A DNA stretch of 64,000 bases from Oopsacas minuta (taxonomy: Eukaryota > Porifera > Hexactinellida > Lyssacinosida > Leucopsacidae): assembly GCA_024704765.1 (NCBI GenBank), contig JAKMXF010000033.1, positions 248,001 through 312,000 on the forward strand. The letters are read 5' to 3'. This document shows, one piece after another, positions 52,601 through 64,000 of the stretch; the first letter of the stretch is position 1; every line of letters starts with the position of its first letter. A program made the translations under genes and the position numbers. Below the pieces are notes generated by a model. That model saw nothing but the letters and a program-made list of their open reading frames with translations. It did not search any database and had not been told where the DNA came from.

Positions 52601-55600
52601 ACAGAGGGGTCACGTGTTGAGAGTACCATCGTAAATGAGGGAGATAGATCAATATCCTGATCCCCTATCGTCACTAGAACACGTCCTCCTGTCTTCTTGA
52701 GTTCTCGGTTGAGAACAGGATTGAGGATTGGATCGTAGCTCTCTGCATCTTGTACCAAAATAGGATTTCCGAACCTGAGTGCACTTTCTAGATTCTTCCT
52801 GAAGGAGTCATCTAGGAAACTAGTCTTTGTAATCTTTCTATCGGAGAATTCTTTCAAAATAAACTCAGTAGCTTGTCCCGATGGATCTATGAGTAGAGGA
52901 TAGCGATTGAAACGTTTCAACATGATAGCATTCTCCGTACAGAGATCATCTGTTGGTAGAGAGCTCTGCTGCCATTTTAGTCTCTCATCTGGTGTTGATA
53001 GGTACTCGGTACGAGCTAGATCTTCACGGAATGATATTTCTGATAGGTTTAGGTGGTTAGCCCAGGAATGGAATAGCGTCTGTCTAAATTGTTGATCAAA
53101 GTATCCCCCATAAGCGAGAAAAGCCGCAGAAAGCAATACGTCTCCTATCAGTGTGCCCATTTGTTCATGGAAAGATTGACTGCTAACCTTCCATCTGTCT
53201 CTCTCGCGACTAAGAGAGGAGAGAAGAGCTCTTGAGCGTCCGACCTTAGTCTCAACAGCTGTTAATTCAGTCTCTAAAGTCTTTGCTTCTGTAACTAGCA
53301 GTTCATATTCTTGCTGATATACTGTTATGCTATCCTCTAAATCATTAATCTTCTGTTCGATACCAGCAAGTCTGTCTTTAAGCACCTGGGATTCTTTTTC
53401 CAATTCCGTGCGTTCTAATTCAAGAGGTTTTATCTTGTGTAACATGACAGAGTATCTAACTTGAGCTACAGCCCATTTAACCAGAGGGCCACATGCCTGA
53501 CTAGCTCTGTTAGCAGCTTCATAAGTAAAATATTTACTTATCATATACTTAGATTCTAGTTTGTCTCTAATCTGTTGATTTATACGACGAGTTTCAAAAT
53601 TTGTAACTTGTGCAATAAACCCATCCTTGAGTGCGATAGCTCGAACTGATTTCCAATCTCCTTCTTTGAATGGTTCATCAAGAAGACAACATACACCCTC
53701 TAGACTAAGCATGATAGCAGGAGGGGGATTCATAAGGGATCGTAGCTCATGGAGATGAGCCTTCTTGATAGCTCCCACAGATTGTTGAGCTTCTCTGACT
53801 GCGGGCTCCACTTCAGCAAGTTCTGTAGAAACCTCTAGTTGTTTCTGTCTAATGTATTTAGTTTGTCTTTCCAACTCAATTTGAAGAAGTTCAGACTCTG
53901 TCTTCTGTGTTTCAGCTTCTTGTCGGTCTCTCACCATCTGTTGGAGTTTCTGGTTTGCTGCTTTTCTCTTCGCTTCTAATTCCTTCTTCTTCACTCCCAG
54001 GCTAGATTGTAGTTCTTCCACTTGTTCAACTGTTTCACGAATCTTGTTAAGACCAACATTTAAATGAAGTTGTTGTTCTTCCAATTCAGCTCTCTTCTCA
54101 TGAGTTAACTTTACGAAATGTGTCAGAAAATCAAGATAGTGTCGAGGTGTTATAGTCATAACACATTCACCTCGCTTAGCTAGTCTGATGTTAGCTTGAT
54201 GTAGTGTCTTGTGTACGTAAACAAAGGTGTTTACAATAGCTGATCGATGTGTAATAGGCTGTGGAATAAGCTCGTATACAAGAGGGATAAGGTGCGGAGG
54301 ATTGTAAGTAGGATTTTCAAGATCTATCTTATTAGTTAATTCATATCCGACTTGATACAGAGCTCCTGTCGACCAATCTCCGAACCAATTAACTACACAT
54401 CTGTTGAAAAGCGCAGGAGAAGTAGCAGCTCTGTCTTTAAGACCATCGGTAGCAGGATTCATTGTAAATATTACGTGTAGATTCCTCATTACTTCAGCAG
54501 TGAACCATTTGTACAGTTCTTCTTGTGAGTCTAGCATAAGCCCTTGCCTGTGAGTACCGTCTTTACATTGAGTCATAAGGGTAGCGTACTCGTCCCCCTC
54601 AAACAACCCGGGTACCTCTCCATTAGCCAGTAGTGTGTTGAGTCGCTCCAGGAATCCAGTATCCAACACGTTTGATTCATCCATAATAAACACAATCTTC
54701 TCTCCACGGCAACCAGATCTCCGTAATACATTCCTGAGATCTTCATCAAAATCAGTTGCTTTATATTTGTTGTGTACTTTAACCTGGAATACAGAGAATC
54801 CGTTCATCCATGCTACAAATCTTGATAGAGTTGTCTTACCACTACCTGACACTCCTATCAGTAGCAGATGGCCTTGTACCTGTCTCAGTACTCGATCAAT
54901 ACGTAGCACATTATCCAATACTTCATCAAATAGTACTAACTGTACATCAAGCTCTTCTTCATAGAATACACGTAGTCGAGCATGTATGTAGTCTCTCAGT
55001 GCGTTCTGTGTTACAGGCATGTAGTCCTTTGTTTGCCAGCTGGAATATAGGATAGGTCTAACGAGAGCTTCATGAGGGTCAAAGCCAGGGAAGTGGTTGT
55101 GTGCCACTGTGTCGAGCATGGCATCAGTCCATCTCCTCTCATCATCTGTCACTAGTCTGTCTCTGAAAAGTCTGAGGGCCTCGTGAGCCCAAATACGAAC
55201 CAATCCATTAAGAGAGAGGGAATCTAGAGGCTGTAAGTACTCCAGAATCCCCCGTACCCATCTGGTCATTTCACGGGGGCTATAAATATAGTGAGGCTGC
55301 ATATCTTGTGTAAATCTTGACTGAGATTTAGAGTAGAACTCCACCATAGCATCAGTGAGTGGTTTAGAGAAGCCTTTTAGAGAGGGGATCAGTCGTAACA
55401 TAGCTCTGTTGTAAGTACCATAGATCTGGCAGAGAGAGGTGGTGCCTGGGTAGTCTACATATATGACAGGAACATGACGCAAGAATCGGTGTGATAGAGG
55501 CTTCCTCCCGGGATCAGTGGGAGGGTTACAAGCCCCTACAAACTGTATCCTCTCTAAATGCACCCACGCTTGATCAGAGGGTCTGTAGAATCCGCCATGT

Positions 55601-58600
55601 TCCACCAGTTGACGTAAGAAGCATATAACTCGCTGTGTTCCATAGGTATCAATGTCTGGTAAGTTAATTTCGTCACAGAATAGAATCAGCCATTTTCCAG
55701 GCTGCATTGGGGACATAACTAGTCCCTTAGGGGTACGTCTGAACTCACAATAATGATCAAATGTCTTTAGCAACAATTCTGGAGTTGTAGCTGATGAAAA
55801 ATTGAGACCGACAACCTCAAAATCTGGGAGAGACCGTAATGCAGCGAAGAGTGTCATAGTTTTTCCTGAGCCAGGAGGACCGCATAGCACCATGGGTACG
55901 TGTGTAGATAGCCATGAATTGAGGAGAGCCTCATGTCTTACTGTATCTAGTGTGGGGACTACAACATCTGGAGCCGCAACTTTGTGTGTTTCAACTTCAA
56001 TTTCAGGGACCTTATTAAGCCATGGAACCCATTCACCAGAGATATCTACTTCGAAGTCAATTATAGGATTGGAGGAAGGAGGAAGAGAGATGGTGGAAGA
56101 GCCCCGAATGAACTCGCCCATTGTTTTTCTAAATTCATACTTAGCATCACCAGTGAATGACCAGATAATACCAATAACCAGATTTTTTAGCATATACTGA
56201 TCAAGCTGATCAGGTGCTAAAGGGAAATCTGTGTGCTGCAAATTGAAGAATAAGATATTATGTATAGCAGCACGCAATAAAGAAAAGAGAGCGTTAAGAG
56301 CTCTTAGTCGTGTAAACTCCATGATATGTTGCATGGATTCAGCAAATGTCAAGCATCTCATCACCAGACCATCAAGAGCGAAATGTGGTTCAAGCACATC
56401 AGCGACAGTATGCTGGACCTTCATTGTGTCTGATAGCTCCTCTGGCTCATCAGATGTGGTTGGTGTTTTCGAGCGCTGTGTCATGAAATTCTCGGATACT
56501 TCATCTAAAGGTATATTGCGGAGACATTTAATGAAATGATTATAAATCATTTCAGTTTTTAAGATTTCTTCACTGAACCAAACCATTCCGCAGCGTGAAA
56601 CGGTTGCTAAGGTAGCATACTTAAGATCCTGTACTTCGAATAGAATCCGTAGATTTGGAGGAAGGGAAAGTCTCTCCCCATTTGGAAGAGTCAGCATTTT
56701 ATTATCGTCTAGAACTGAATTGAGATTCTCTACCCATTCAGGGTCAACATCACCATCAAACACCACCCATTGACGTTTGCTGAGCTCTCCCCTTACGTTG
56801 TCGATAATTTTTCTCAGGATATGTGTGAAAAGACCATCTGTCCATTCTCTCGTGTTAGGGTCTAGAACACCATATAGTGCTTCTTTTGATATACCTTTGG
56901 GATCAATAACATGTGACACTCCTTCAACGCCATCTACCCTCTCCAAAGCTTCTAGTAGAACCTGCCAAGCTGTAGATTTCCCAGAGCCACTAGGACCCAC
57001 CATCATCAGTCCATGATGTATTTGTGATATCTGGAAGACTTGTAGGACTTTTTGTACCCAATCAGACCCACAGTCCTCTGCTCCCTCTCCATAAGTGAGA
57101 TTACGTTTGTGACATACAATCCTTATCTCAGATCTCAGTTTATCCATATCTGCTTCATTATAAGACATACCAGGGAATACATCTGATAGAAGAGAGTTGA
57201 GTAGAGATATGTCTTCTGCTACAAGTTTAGGTACCATCGTCTCTACTACTGATTGTATTAGGATTTCTTGCTCGGGTAGACGTTCTGCTATGGTAGCTTC
57301 ATCTACTTCCTCTCCTTCTCTTGCTGCTATTTCTTTAATTCTGAGGATTCTGTCTCTTTTAATATTTCCAGAACTGACAAGGACTGGCTTCAGGGCTCGG
57401 AGCCCAAAATCGTAGTGTGACTGTATCGATAATTGCTCTTCACATAGTTGGAAAAATGGAACTATTTTGGACGCCAATACTTCTCCTGTTCTGAAACCTT
57501 GTGAGTATAGCATAACCTGTGCGATCAGCTGACGGTCTGGTTTAGTCATGGATAGCGATCTGAATAGTCTCTTTAGATTATCAGGGAGGTTTGATCGACC
57601 TGCATAACCAGGATTCATGGTCACGAATATAGCCATGCTTGTATTTATCCTAACCTGTTTGCCGATGAGTTCTATTTGGAGAGATCCAGTCTTCTTACTC
57701 CCCTGTTCTTTCAAGGCCTCCTGAATAGTCTGTATCTGCTGCGAAACAGCTGATAATATTCTTTCTTCCAGACGGTTGAACTCGTCAAAACACCCCCACG
57801 CTCCCACTTGACATAGTCCGACGAATATGCGTCCCATTGCTTGAAAATCAAAATGTTCATCACAGTTGAAGACTAAGACAAATCTCCCCAGCTGATGTCC
57901 TAATGCTTTTACTGATTCAGTTTTTCCTGTACCAGCTGGTCCGAATGGTGAGCCTCCCAATCTCTCCTGTAGAGCCTGTGTCATTGTGAGGTAACATCGG
58001 TCAGTGAGGGGAGTCTGTACCAATCTGTCCTGCACCCCTAGATACTCGAATCCGTAATGGAATGTGGCAGCAGCCATGTGTACACTGAGTTTGTCAAGCA
58101 CTTTAGGCTGAGCTGCGTCGAAGTAGAATCTCATATGTGAGAGCCAGTGGAAATCTTTAGGTTGTGAGACATTCTTTTGTATGAGCGATCTAATGACATC
58201 TCTCTGGTGGACGGATTCTATGATAAGATGTTCTAGCTTCTTCCTTCTGAGCGGAGGCTGTTCTTGTAACACACAATCCGCCAAAACTGTTAATGTATAT
58301 TCAACTGAATTAAGGACATGTGTTATAGGAGATGTTTCAGGTATTGTTGTCTGTGTATCCATGGTTACAAGAGCCTCTTCTACTCGCTCTGACCAGAATA
58401 CCTGTGAGGCTAGTACAATTAGTTGTGCTTGAAAGTTGTCTACCCACTGTACGTAACCTTCAGGGTTAAACTCAGAACCAGTGAACTGTTTGATTTCTTG
58501 TACAGCTGACGTCAGCCGTTGAGCTAAATTATTCCTCATCTCCTGCTCTATCATGGAGAGCCAATCGTTTATCTTTGGATGCTCTTTGAGGTTAATCGGA

Positions 58601-61600
58601 GCAACGAATTCAACAGTTTCTCCCTCTTTGGAAGCAACTCCCAGGATTTGATGCTCGTCTTCACTAAGTAGAATAGAAGAAATTCCTGCAAACATTTTCT
58701 TGAAATGTTTCTGAAGCTTTGAGACATTCTTACTGTTACCAATGATTTCTAGTAAGTCTTCGTCACCAACAAAATAAAATCTTGGGAATGATGAGCGCTC
58801 TCTCTCTAAATATTCACCCAAAGCTTTCTGTATCTTAGCCAGCAGATCGGATAAGCGCTCAAGTAGTTTTTGTATCTGTGGAATGTTAAGAACTTCCATA
58901 ACTTGACAAGCCTTTACTACTTTTCTCATTAAAGTAAGGAATTCAGTTGAGATTGTCTGGAATCTCTGAGTCTCAATAGGCAGGAGATGTTTGATGTCTG
59001 CGGAGCCTCCGAATATTCCATCTAGATAGACCCATCTCCTCTGCATGTCAATCCAAACATCAAACAATGCCTGGACACGATTGAGTTTATCTTCCCATGC
59101 GAGTGCTTCTTCCTCAAAAACTCGGAAATATGGAGACAGTTTCATAGCTGCCAATGAGTTAAGATGCTCGCGACATTTGTTAAATAGATCATCCCAGCCT
59201 TTAATCAGTTGACATTTATTCTGATAAGCGATGAGTTCCAATTGGTAAGTATGCCAACACTCCCTTACTTGTCTTAAGAACTCTTCCAATCCCATTTCTC
59301 CCTGAGCCTGTAAGCATATGTCCCTGACGATGGAATCGTTTTTAATAAGGTCTACATCCCATAACTGTCCGAGAGTTAGGTCAGAGAGCGGTCCTCTGAG
59401 TGCCAGCTTGGTCCTCAGGTCTTTCCAATGTCTCTCTTTCAGGGCATCAGATTTCAAGTCGATTAAGCGAGCATTAACTTTAATTAAGCCCTTAAGAATC
59501 TCTTGAACGTGATTCCACGAGGCGTACTGCTTCATTCGAGCAGGAAGGTTCCGTAAATTTGTGAGGATATTGTCAAGGCCATGTCTGACTTTCCTGGGTT
59601 GTACAGAAGCCCAGGGCTGTTCTCGTAATTCATCGATACTTTGCCAAATTCGAGATAATTCCGACCATACTCCTTTCAGGTCCATCAATTCCTCTAGACC
59701 AACTCCTAATTGTTCTTTCAGGGTACTGCTAGGTCCCTGGTCCGTGATCTCTAGTGCTTCTATAGCTCTGACGATGTTCTCCCTCTCTTCTTTCAGGCGG
59801 GTCAGTTTGGATTCAAAAATAGATAATGATGTCAGTGCTTGTTCGGGTTTGAGTGTTCCTTGTACTGGTTTACCCTGATCCCATTCTGTTAAAACCTCCT
59901 CTCCTCTTTGTTCTACTAAGATAGATTCTTTCACTATTTTCTGTTTAAGTGTTGCTACTTGTGTTTGTATAGCTTGATCTTTGCGTTTAAGAATTTCACT
60001 GAATGCTGACCATTCTCCTTCCAAATGTTCCATGTATAGCCATCCTGAAGGGAACTGGTAGCGCTGTCTTTCAAGAATAGTTTGCCCCGAACGGAATAAA
60101 TCAATTGAACTGTCCCAAGAATTGAGTTCTCGTTTCAATTTCTGAACGAAAATAATAAATCCAACAGCCTCTGCAGTTGATGAAGCTTCCACTGAATGGT
60201 TTTCTAGCTCACTGCGTGATCGTGATATATTCGCGTGGAAATCAATCATTGAATTGTTAAGCAACTTCCCGAAGCGTACAATTATCTCTTTATGCCACAT
60301 TTCATATTTATTATTTACTTTAGACTGTACCATGGAGTAAATAACAACAATAGGGCCGAATGCCTTTTTGGTACTAGTGTTATCAACCGTAGCTCTTGCT
60401 TTCTTAATCTCACCAAGAAGTTGTTGCCATAGAGCTAGATCTTCACCGACTTGGGCGAGGATATGAGAGAAATCCATATCCCATAAGCTCTGATACTGAG
60501 TCCATTCTTTGACGTAGTTGTCAACATCTGTAAAAACCTTGTCAATAGAATCATACCCCGAAACGAGAGGTGAGGGATTGAGAGCACACAGGTCATTGAA
60601 GATACATCTATATGTCTTTGCACTAGGTAGATCAAGTGCTGGGTCCCTCAGGTCACCTAATTCTACTTCAAAACGAGATGATCTTAATCTAGGTAAGGAA
60701 GCTACAATGGCGATCCAGTCATTGAATGAATCCATAAGGTAAGATCTGGTTGAGAGGACGTGAGGCTTACAATGCATTACTTGCTGAGTAATATGAAGCT
60801 CAAGTGTGTGTGTAGCCAGGTCAGGTCTGTCTAGATTTTGTATAGACTCCTGTGCATCTTCATCCATCTGGTCAAGTTGGAGAGAAATAACCCACCCCTC
60901 TGCAGCTGTTTTAGCACGCGCCATAAGTTTGTGTTCCACCTTCTTATCCAGAATACTAACACATCTCTGTAGATTAGAAATCCCCATCAAGCTCAACTCG
61001 TCAACCATAGACTGTAGCTTATCAATTGCTTGTCTGAAAGTAGGCTCTGCATAAATACAGGTCTCTAGAGTAACCAGTAGAGATTCAGTTTCATCCACCC
61101 ATCGATATATGTCATCAACCTTGTCTTGGAACCGGGACACAGCTTCGGTTAGAGACTCTACATAACTTGTCACACGGAAATTATCCCATACAAGCATAGC
61201 TCCTTCCAATATGAGTTTTTGAATATGTGATTTGGAACTAGCGAGTAAATAAGGGATTATCTTTTGTTCCTCTCTGTCCTGTATCTTCTCACAAGCTCTC
61301 TCATAGCTACGCATAGTATCCATTAGCGTTATAGCGTGTGGATAGTTCTGGTTAACTTGTAGAGCTTTCTTAGTAAAGTGAAATTGAGGACGAAATCCTA
61401 GCCATTTCAGGTTATTTGTCTCTTTAGAGAATGTGATCATGTCTAAAGTATAGTTAACTGTTAGTTTCCGTATACTGACCATACCTCCAGCTCTAGCCTT
61501 GTGCGTAACTGTGAATATAGCACCCTGTACGTTGAGTTTACGTTGTCCCATTGCTTCACACCATTTCGCGAATATGGGTTCTGGATTCAATTTATGACTG

Positions 61601-63704
61601 AATTGGTCTCCTTCCTCCTTAAGCTTTGTTCCTACAATAGAGAATTGGTATATAGCAGTAGAGCCTTGATGATTATTACAAACCACTACGTAACATATAC
61701 ATTCAATATAACCAATATAATATCAGCCTGCGTGTACTGGGATCTCATGTCATATGTATTATACAGTCAAGTCCCCGTTATATTGAAGCACAAGGGACCG
61801 CGATAATTACTTCGAAATAATCGGAACTCGATATAACTGAAGAACCATATTTGTACAAGTTAAGACTTCCATAAATCTGGAGTTGTCTGTATATTGTAGA
61901 ATGTAGATTCTAAAGTGAGATAATAAACCAACTAACCTTCTACATTTCCTTGCCAGCCACTCCCTAGCACATCCTCCAATCTCTGCAGATAAGTACCCAG
62001 CTGATTCTGTATCTGATTAGCCCATATGATACTCCCGGAGACAGGAGGTAAATCCCTAACTTTACAGAGTCGTTTAGCACTAGTACTGTTATATCCACTC
62101 TTGTAAATGTTCTGCAGAGCTTCTATATCTTCCTTCACACGAGTAATTAACTCAGCTTGATATTCACGTATGGCACCACGGATATGTTGTCGTACAAACA
62201 GTGCATTGAATCGAGAGAAAATTCGGAACATTTCAAAAGCGTTCTTAGCAGTTCCCAGCTGGTCTCTAAGTCTAGCAGCTATTCGTGTCTCCACTCTATC
62301 AATCCGTTCGTTGTACCTCCTTATTGCCGCTTCCCAGGCCTGTTGGCCGTCCGGGCTCATGTCCAATACATCCAATTGTTTCATATCTTCGTATGCGAGG
62401 TTCACTTCTCGAGTTGCTGACTGACTGTCTTGTAGGAAAATGTCCGATTGCTCTGTTGTGTCGCCAGGAGATAGAACACGGGAGATCACAGATTGTAGCT
62501 GTTCGTGTTGCAGACGGAACTCTGCCAGCCTCTTCAGACGTTCAGAAAGTTTCCTGTGCTCGGGAAATATCTTCATTGACATGATGCCAGTAGCTCCGCT
62601 AGCACGCGGTCTCTTAGTGTCTCGTAACATAGTCTGGAATTTGTCGTAATGGTCATCCCACATTTTGAATACTAGGCTACAGCGCTGTGTCAGATCACTG
62701 AAATCCTGATAGCTAATGTGCATCATTTTTCGGGTATTAAGAATTTTTAGCATTTGTTGTGTAAGATCGACTGAGATTGCTTCTACAAGTTTTGAGAGTC
62801 TCTGTGCTGGGTATAGAGAGTTCCTAGCTTTTTTGAGGTGTGTGAATATCTGACGGATACTTTCTGCTATTGCTTCTAGGTCAGTAGCCCCCAGCAAATT
62901 TTGAATAGGGAAATCACGTAGGAATGTGCAGTAGTCCTCAACTTTCTGCATTGCATCGAGTAATCCTGTGTCCGTATCGAAAGAAACAAATACTCTGAAC
63001 TTTTTGGCTTTCTTCAGACATTCCATGGTAAGTTCAACTTCTGTACTAGCTTTCATATTTTGGATATTATGTAACGCATATTCCATATTCACCCAGAAAG
63101 TCATTTCCTGTAGGGCTGAACCAATTGCGGGGTCCTGTGTGAGAATTGTAACTTTTTGAATTTTCTTTATCCAATCTTTTACGTCATTTTGTAGCTTTGT
63201 TAAGAATTTAGGATCTTCCAGCTCATCCCCGAAATCTTCGTATGTGGCCTTTTTGCCCTGACTGAGTGCATTTTGCACGACTTCCTTCACTCTCCTTGAA
63301 GTTATTAACTCCACTTCTGGTATGTTGATATTCTGCTGGAGATGAAGCAGCGATATCTCTAGCTCACTCATCCTCTTCTGAACCGCAGGGACTAGTTTCT
63401 CTCCCTCACGACTGCCCTGTCCAGTTACTTGTACGTAGTTATTGAAGTATGGACTCACAGCGTTACGTACGTACGAGTGTAGTGTCTCGAAAGGAGAGCC
63501 GTCTCCAAAGTTTATGCAACGTATCTGATTATTCAGCGGCTTTCCAGCCTCGAGTACATCAGAAACTTTTATGAGAAAGAATGATGAACTGTTAGGCCTG
63601 TAGGATAGACCCAATGTGATAATGTATGTAACGTCACGAGTCACAGTCTTCTCTTGTATTGTCTCGTCTAACTCCCCTTCTGCTTGTGCAACAACTCTGC
63701 TGAT
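49690..63704 (-). CDS. DYNC1H1: Cytoplasmic dynein 1 heavy chain (5' end outside window)
   Basis: Minus-end-directed microtubule motor. Two exons are in view: 63704-61937 (589 codons plus one base, acceptor TATTTAG) and 61631-49690, joined GAA G|GA in phase; about 4569 residues. The N-terminal residues are upstream of 63704, beyond the window. The tail includes [27 protein letters not shown] and [22 protein letters not shown]-type cores, followed by the linker, then six AAA+ modules with P-loops GPAGTGKT (about 57930), GPSGSGKS (about 56990), GPPGSGKT (about 55870) and GVSGSGKT (about 54845), the stalk coiled coil and microtubule-binding region (about 54050-53250), and AAA5-6 with the C-terminal domain. 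Similarity to animal DYNC1H1 (for example [20 protein letters not shown]) is very high, excluding axonemal and IFT dyneins. The last exon is about 11.9 kb. Confidence 0.97.
61764..61889. mobile_element. MITE-like element, family A, in dynein intron
   Basis: Left TA-CAGTCAAGTCCCCGTTAT, right AAATCTGGAGTTGTCTG-TA, with the family core GAAGCACAAGGGACC. About 126 of the 305 intron bases (61632-61936). Confidence 0.8.
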
Positions 63705-64000
63705 CTAAATACAAACAGTTATAGCAGTAATAAACTGGGAACTTCAGGAAACGAAGAGACAATACAGAGAGCGAATTCCTAGTCTCATACAAATGAACAA
63801 ACGAGGAAATGGACAAAAAAGGAGCATTTTTCGGCATCCCTGGCGCCCCGTTTTAGAGGCTGCGTGTGCTCGCTTATATCTAAGTAATTATTGTATAACG
63901 GGAGATGATTGTATAGTTAATCAGGTGAATCAAAATTCCCTCTGAATAATATTGAAATTTGGTGTCACTTTTTTATAATAATTGAAACGACTTATGGACA
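63705..64000. other. Dynein intron sequence with repeat fragments
   Basis: The region 5' of the first visible dynein exon. It holds a stretch (63768-63860) sharing GCGAATTCCTAGTC and TTTTTCGG-type blocks with 11693-11745 and about 20650, and a family A-like end (GTATAACGGGAGATGATTG-TA, to 63911). No coding exon was identified. Confidence 0.45.

Noticed and set aside
50186-60742. Many plus-strand frames of 60-130 codons opposite the dynein gene
   Set aside because: They lie antisense to a highly conserved coding exon and are explained by its codon structure.
61632-61685. Extending the last dynein exon upstream to the open-frame limit (acceptor TACGTAG)
   Set aside because: The acceptor CTATTGTAG at 61632 restores [14 protein letters not shown], matching other animal dyneins, whereas the longer exon inserts unrelated residues.

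Overview
This window is nuclear DNA from a compact, AT-rich eukaryotic genome. Genes lie a few hundred bases apart, spliceosomal introns are mostly 50-200 bp with GT...AG borders, and no rRNA, tRNA or CRISPR array was seen. The gene set is animal-like: a bHLH factor, a MYLIP-type FERM-RING ligase, a Tks-like PX domain, full-length RB1CC1/FIP200, ZNFX1, a ciliary CIMIP2 protein and cytoplasmic dynein. A non-bilaterian or other compact invertebrate is most likely (a sponge would fit), but the species cannot be fixed from the sequence alone.

Layout. 1-7.1 kb: METTL3 (m6A methyltransferase), with a complete fucosyltransferase-like gene nested in its second intron, followed 58 bp later by CDC23/APC8. 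7.3-12.3 kb: an intronless MYLIP-like FERM-RING gene, CNOT10, and a UPF0669 secreted protein. 12.5-13.5 kb (minus strand): a five-small-exon CIMIP2C/FAM166C gene, head-to-head with a PX-domain gene. 14.6-20.2 kb: three tandem ADP-ribosylarginine hydrolase (ADPRH) genes that share near-identical tracts. 20.3-22.9 kb: RIDA and eIF3h. 23.2-23.6 kb: a possible small unknown minus-strand gene. 23.8-31.4 kb: RB1CC1 in about 29 exons. 31.8-32.7 kb: RPL7. 32.9-39.8 kb: an intronless 2281-residue ZNFX1. 40-44.5 kb (minus): a small bHLH gene and a divergent Ras/Rho-like GTPase. 44.5-48.5 kb: a gene-poor stretch. 48.5-64 kb (minus): COPE and the cytoplasmic dynein heavy chain, whose last exon is a single open frame of almost 12 kb. 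The dynein 5' end lies beyond the window.

As a group, many genes serve mRNA modification, decay and translation (METTL3, CNOT10, eIF3h, RPL7, ZNFX1) or transport and autophagy (COPE, dynein, RB1CC1). I see no evidence that they form a single pathway.

The most interesting signal is a set of short terminal-inverted-repeat elements (MITE-like, CAGT...ACTG ends, TA flanks, several families). They recur inside introns, in several cases make up most of the intron, and in two cases overlap the splice donor or acceptor. This resembles introner-type intron creation or remodelling. Second are the ADPRH cluster, where an intron is identical in all three copies (gene conversion), and a small GTPase lacking the invariant P-loop lysine. 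Exon borders are hand-derived from reading frame, GT/AG sites and remembered family sequences; no alignment was run.
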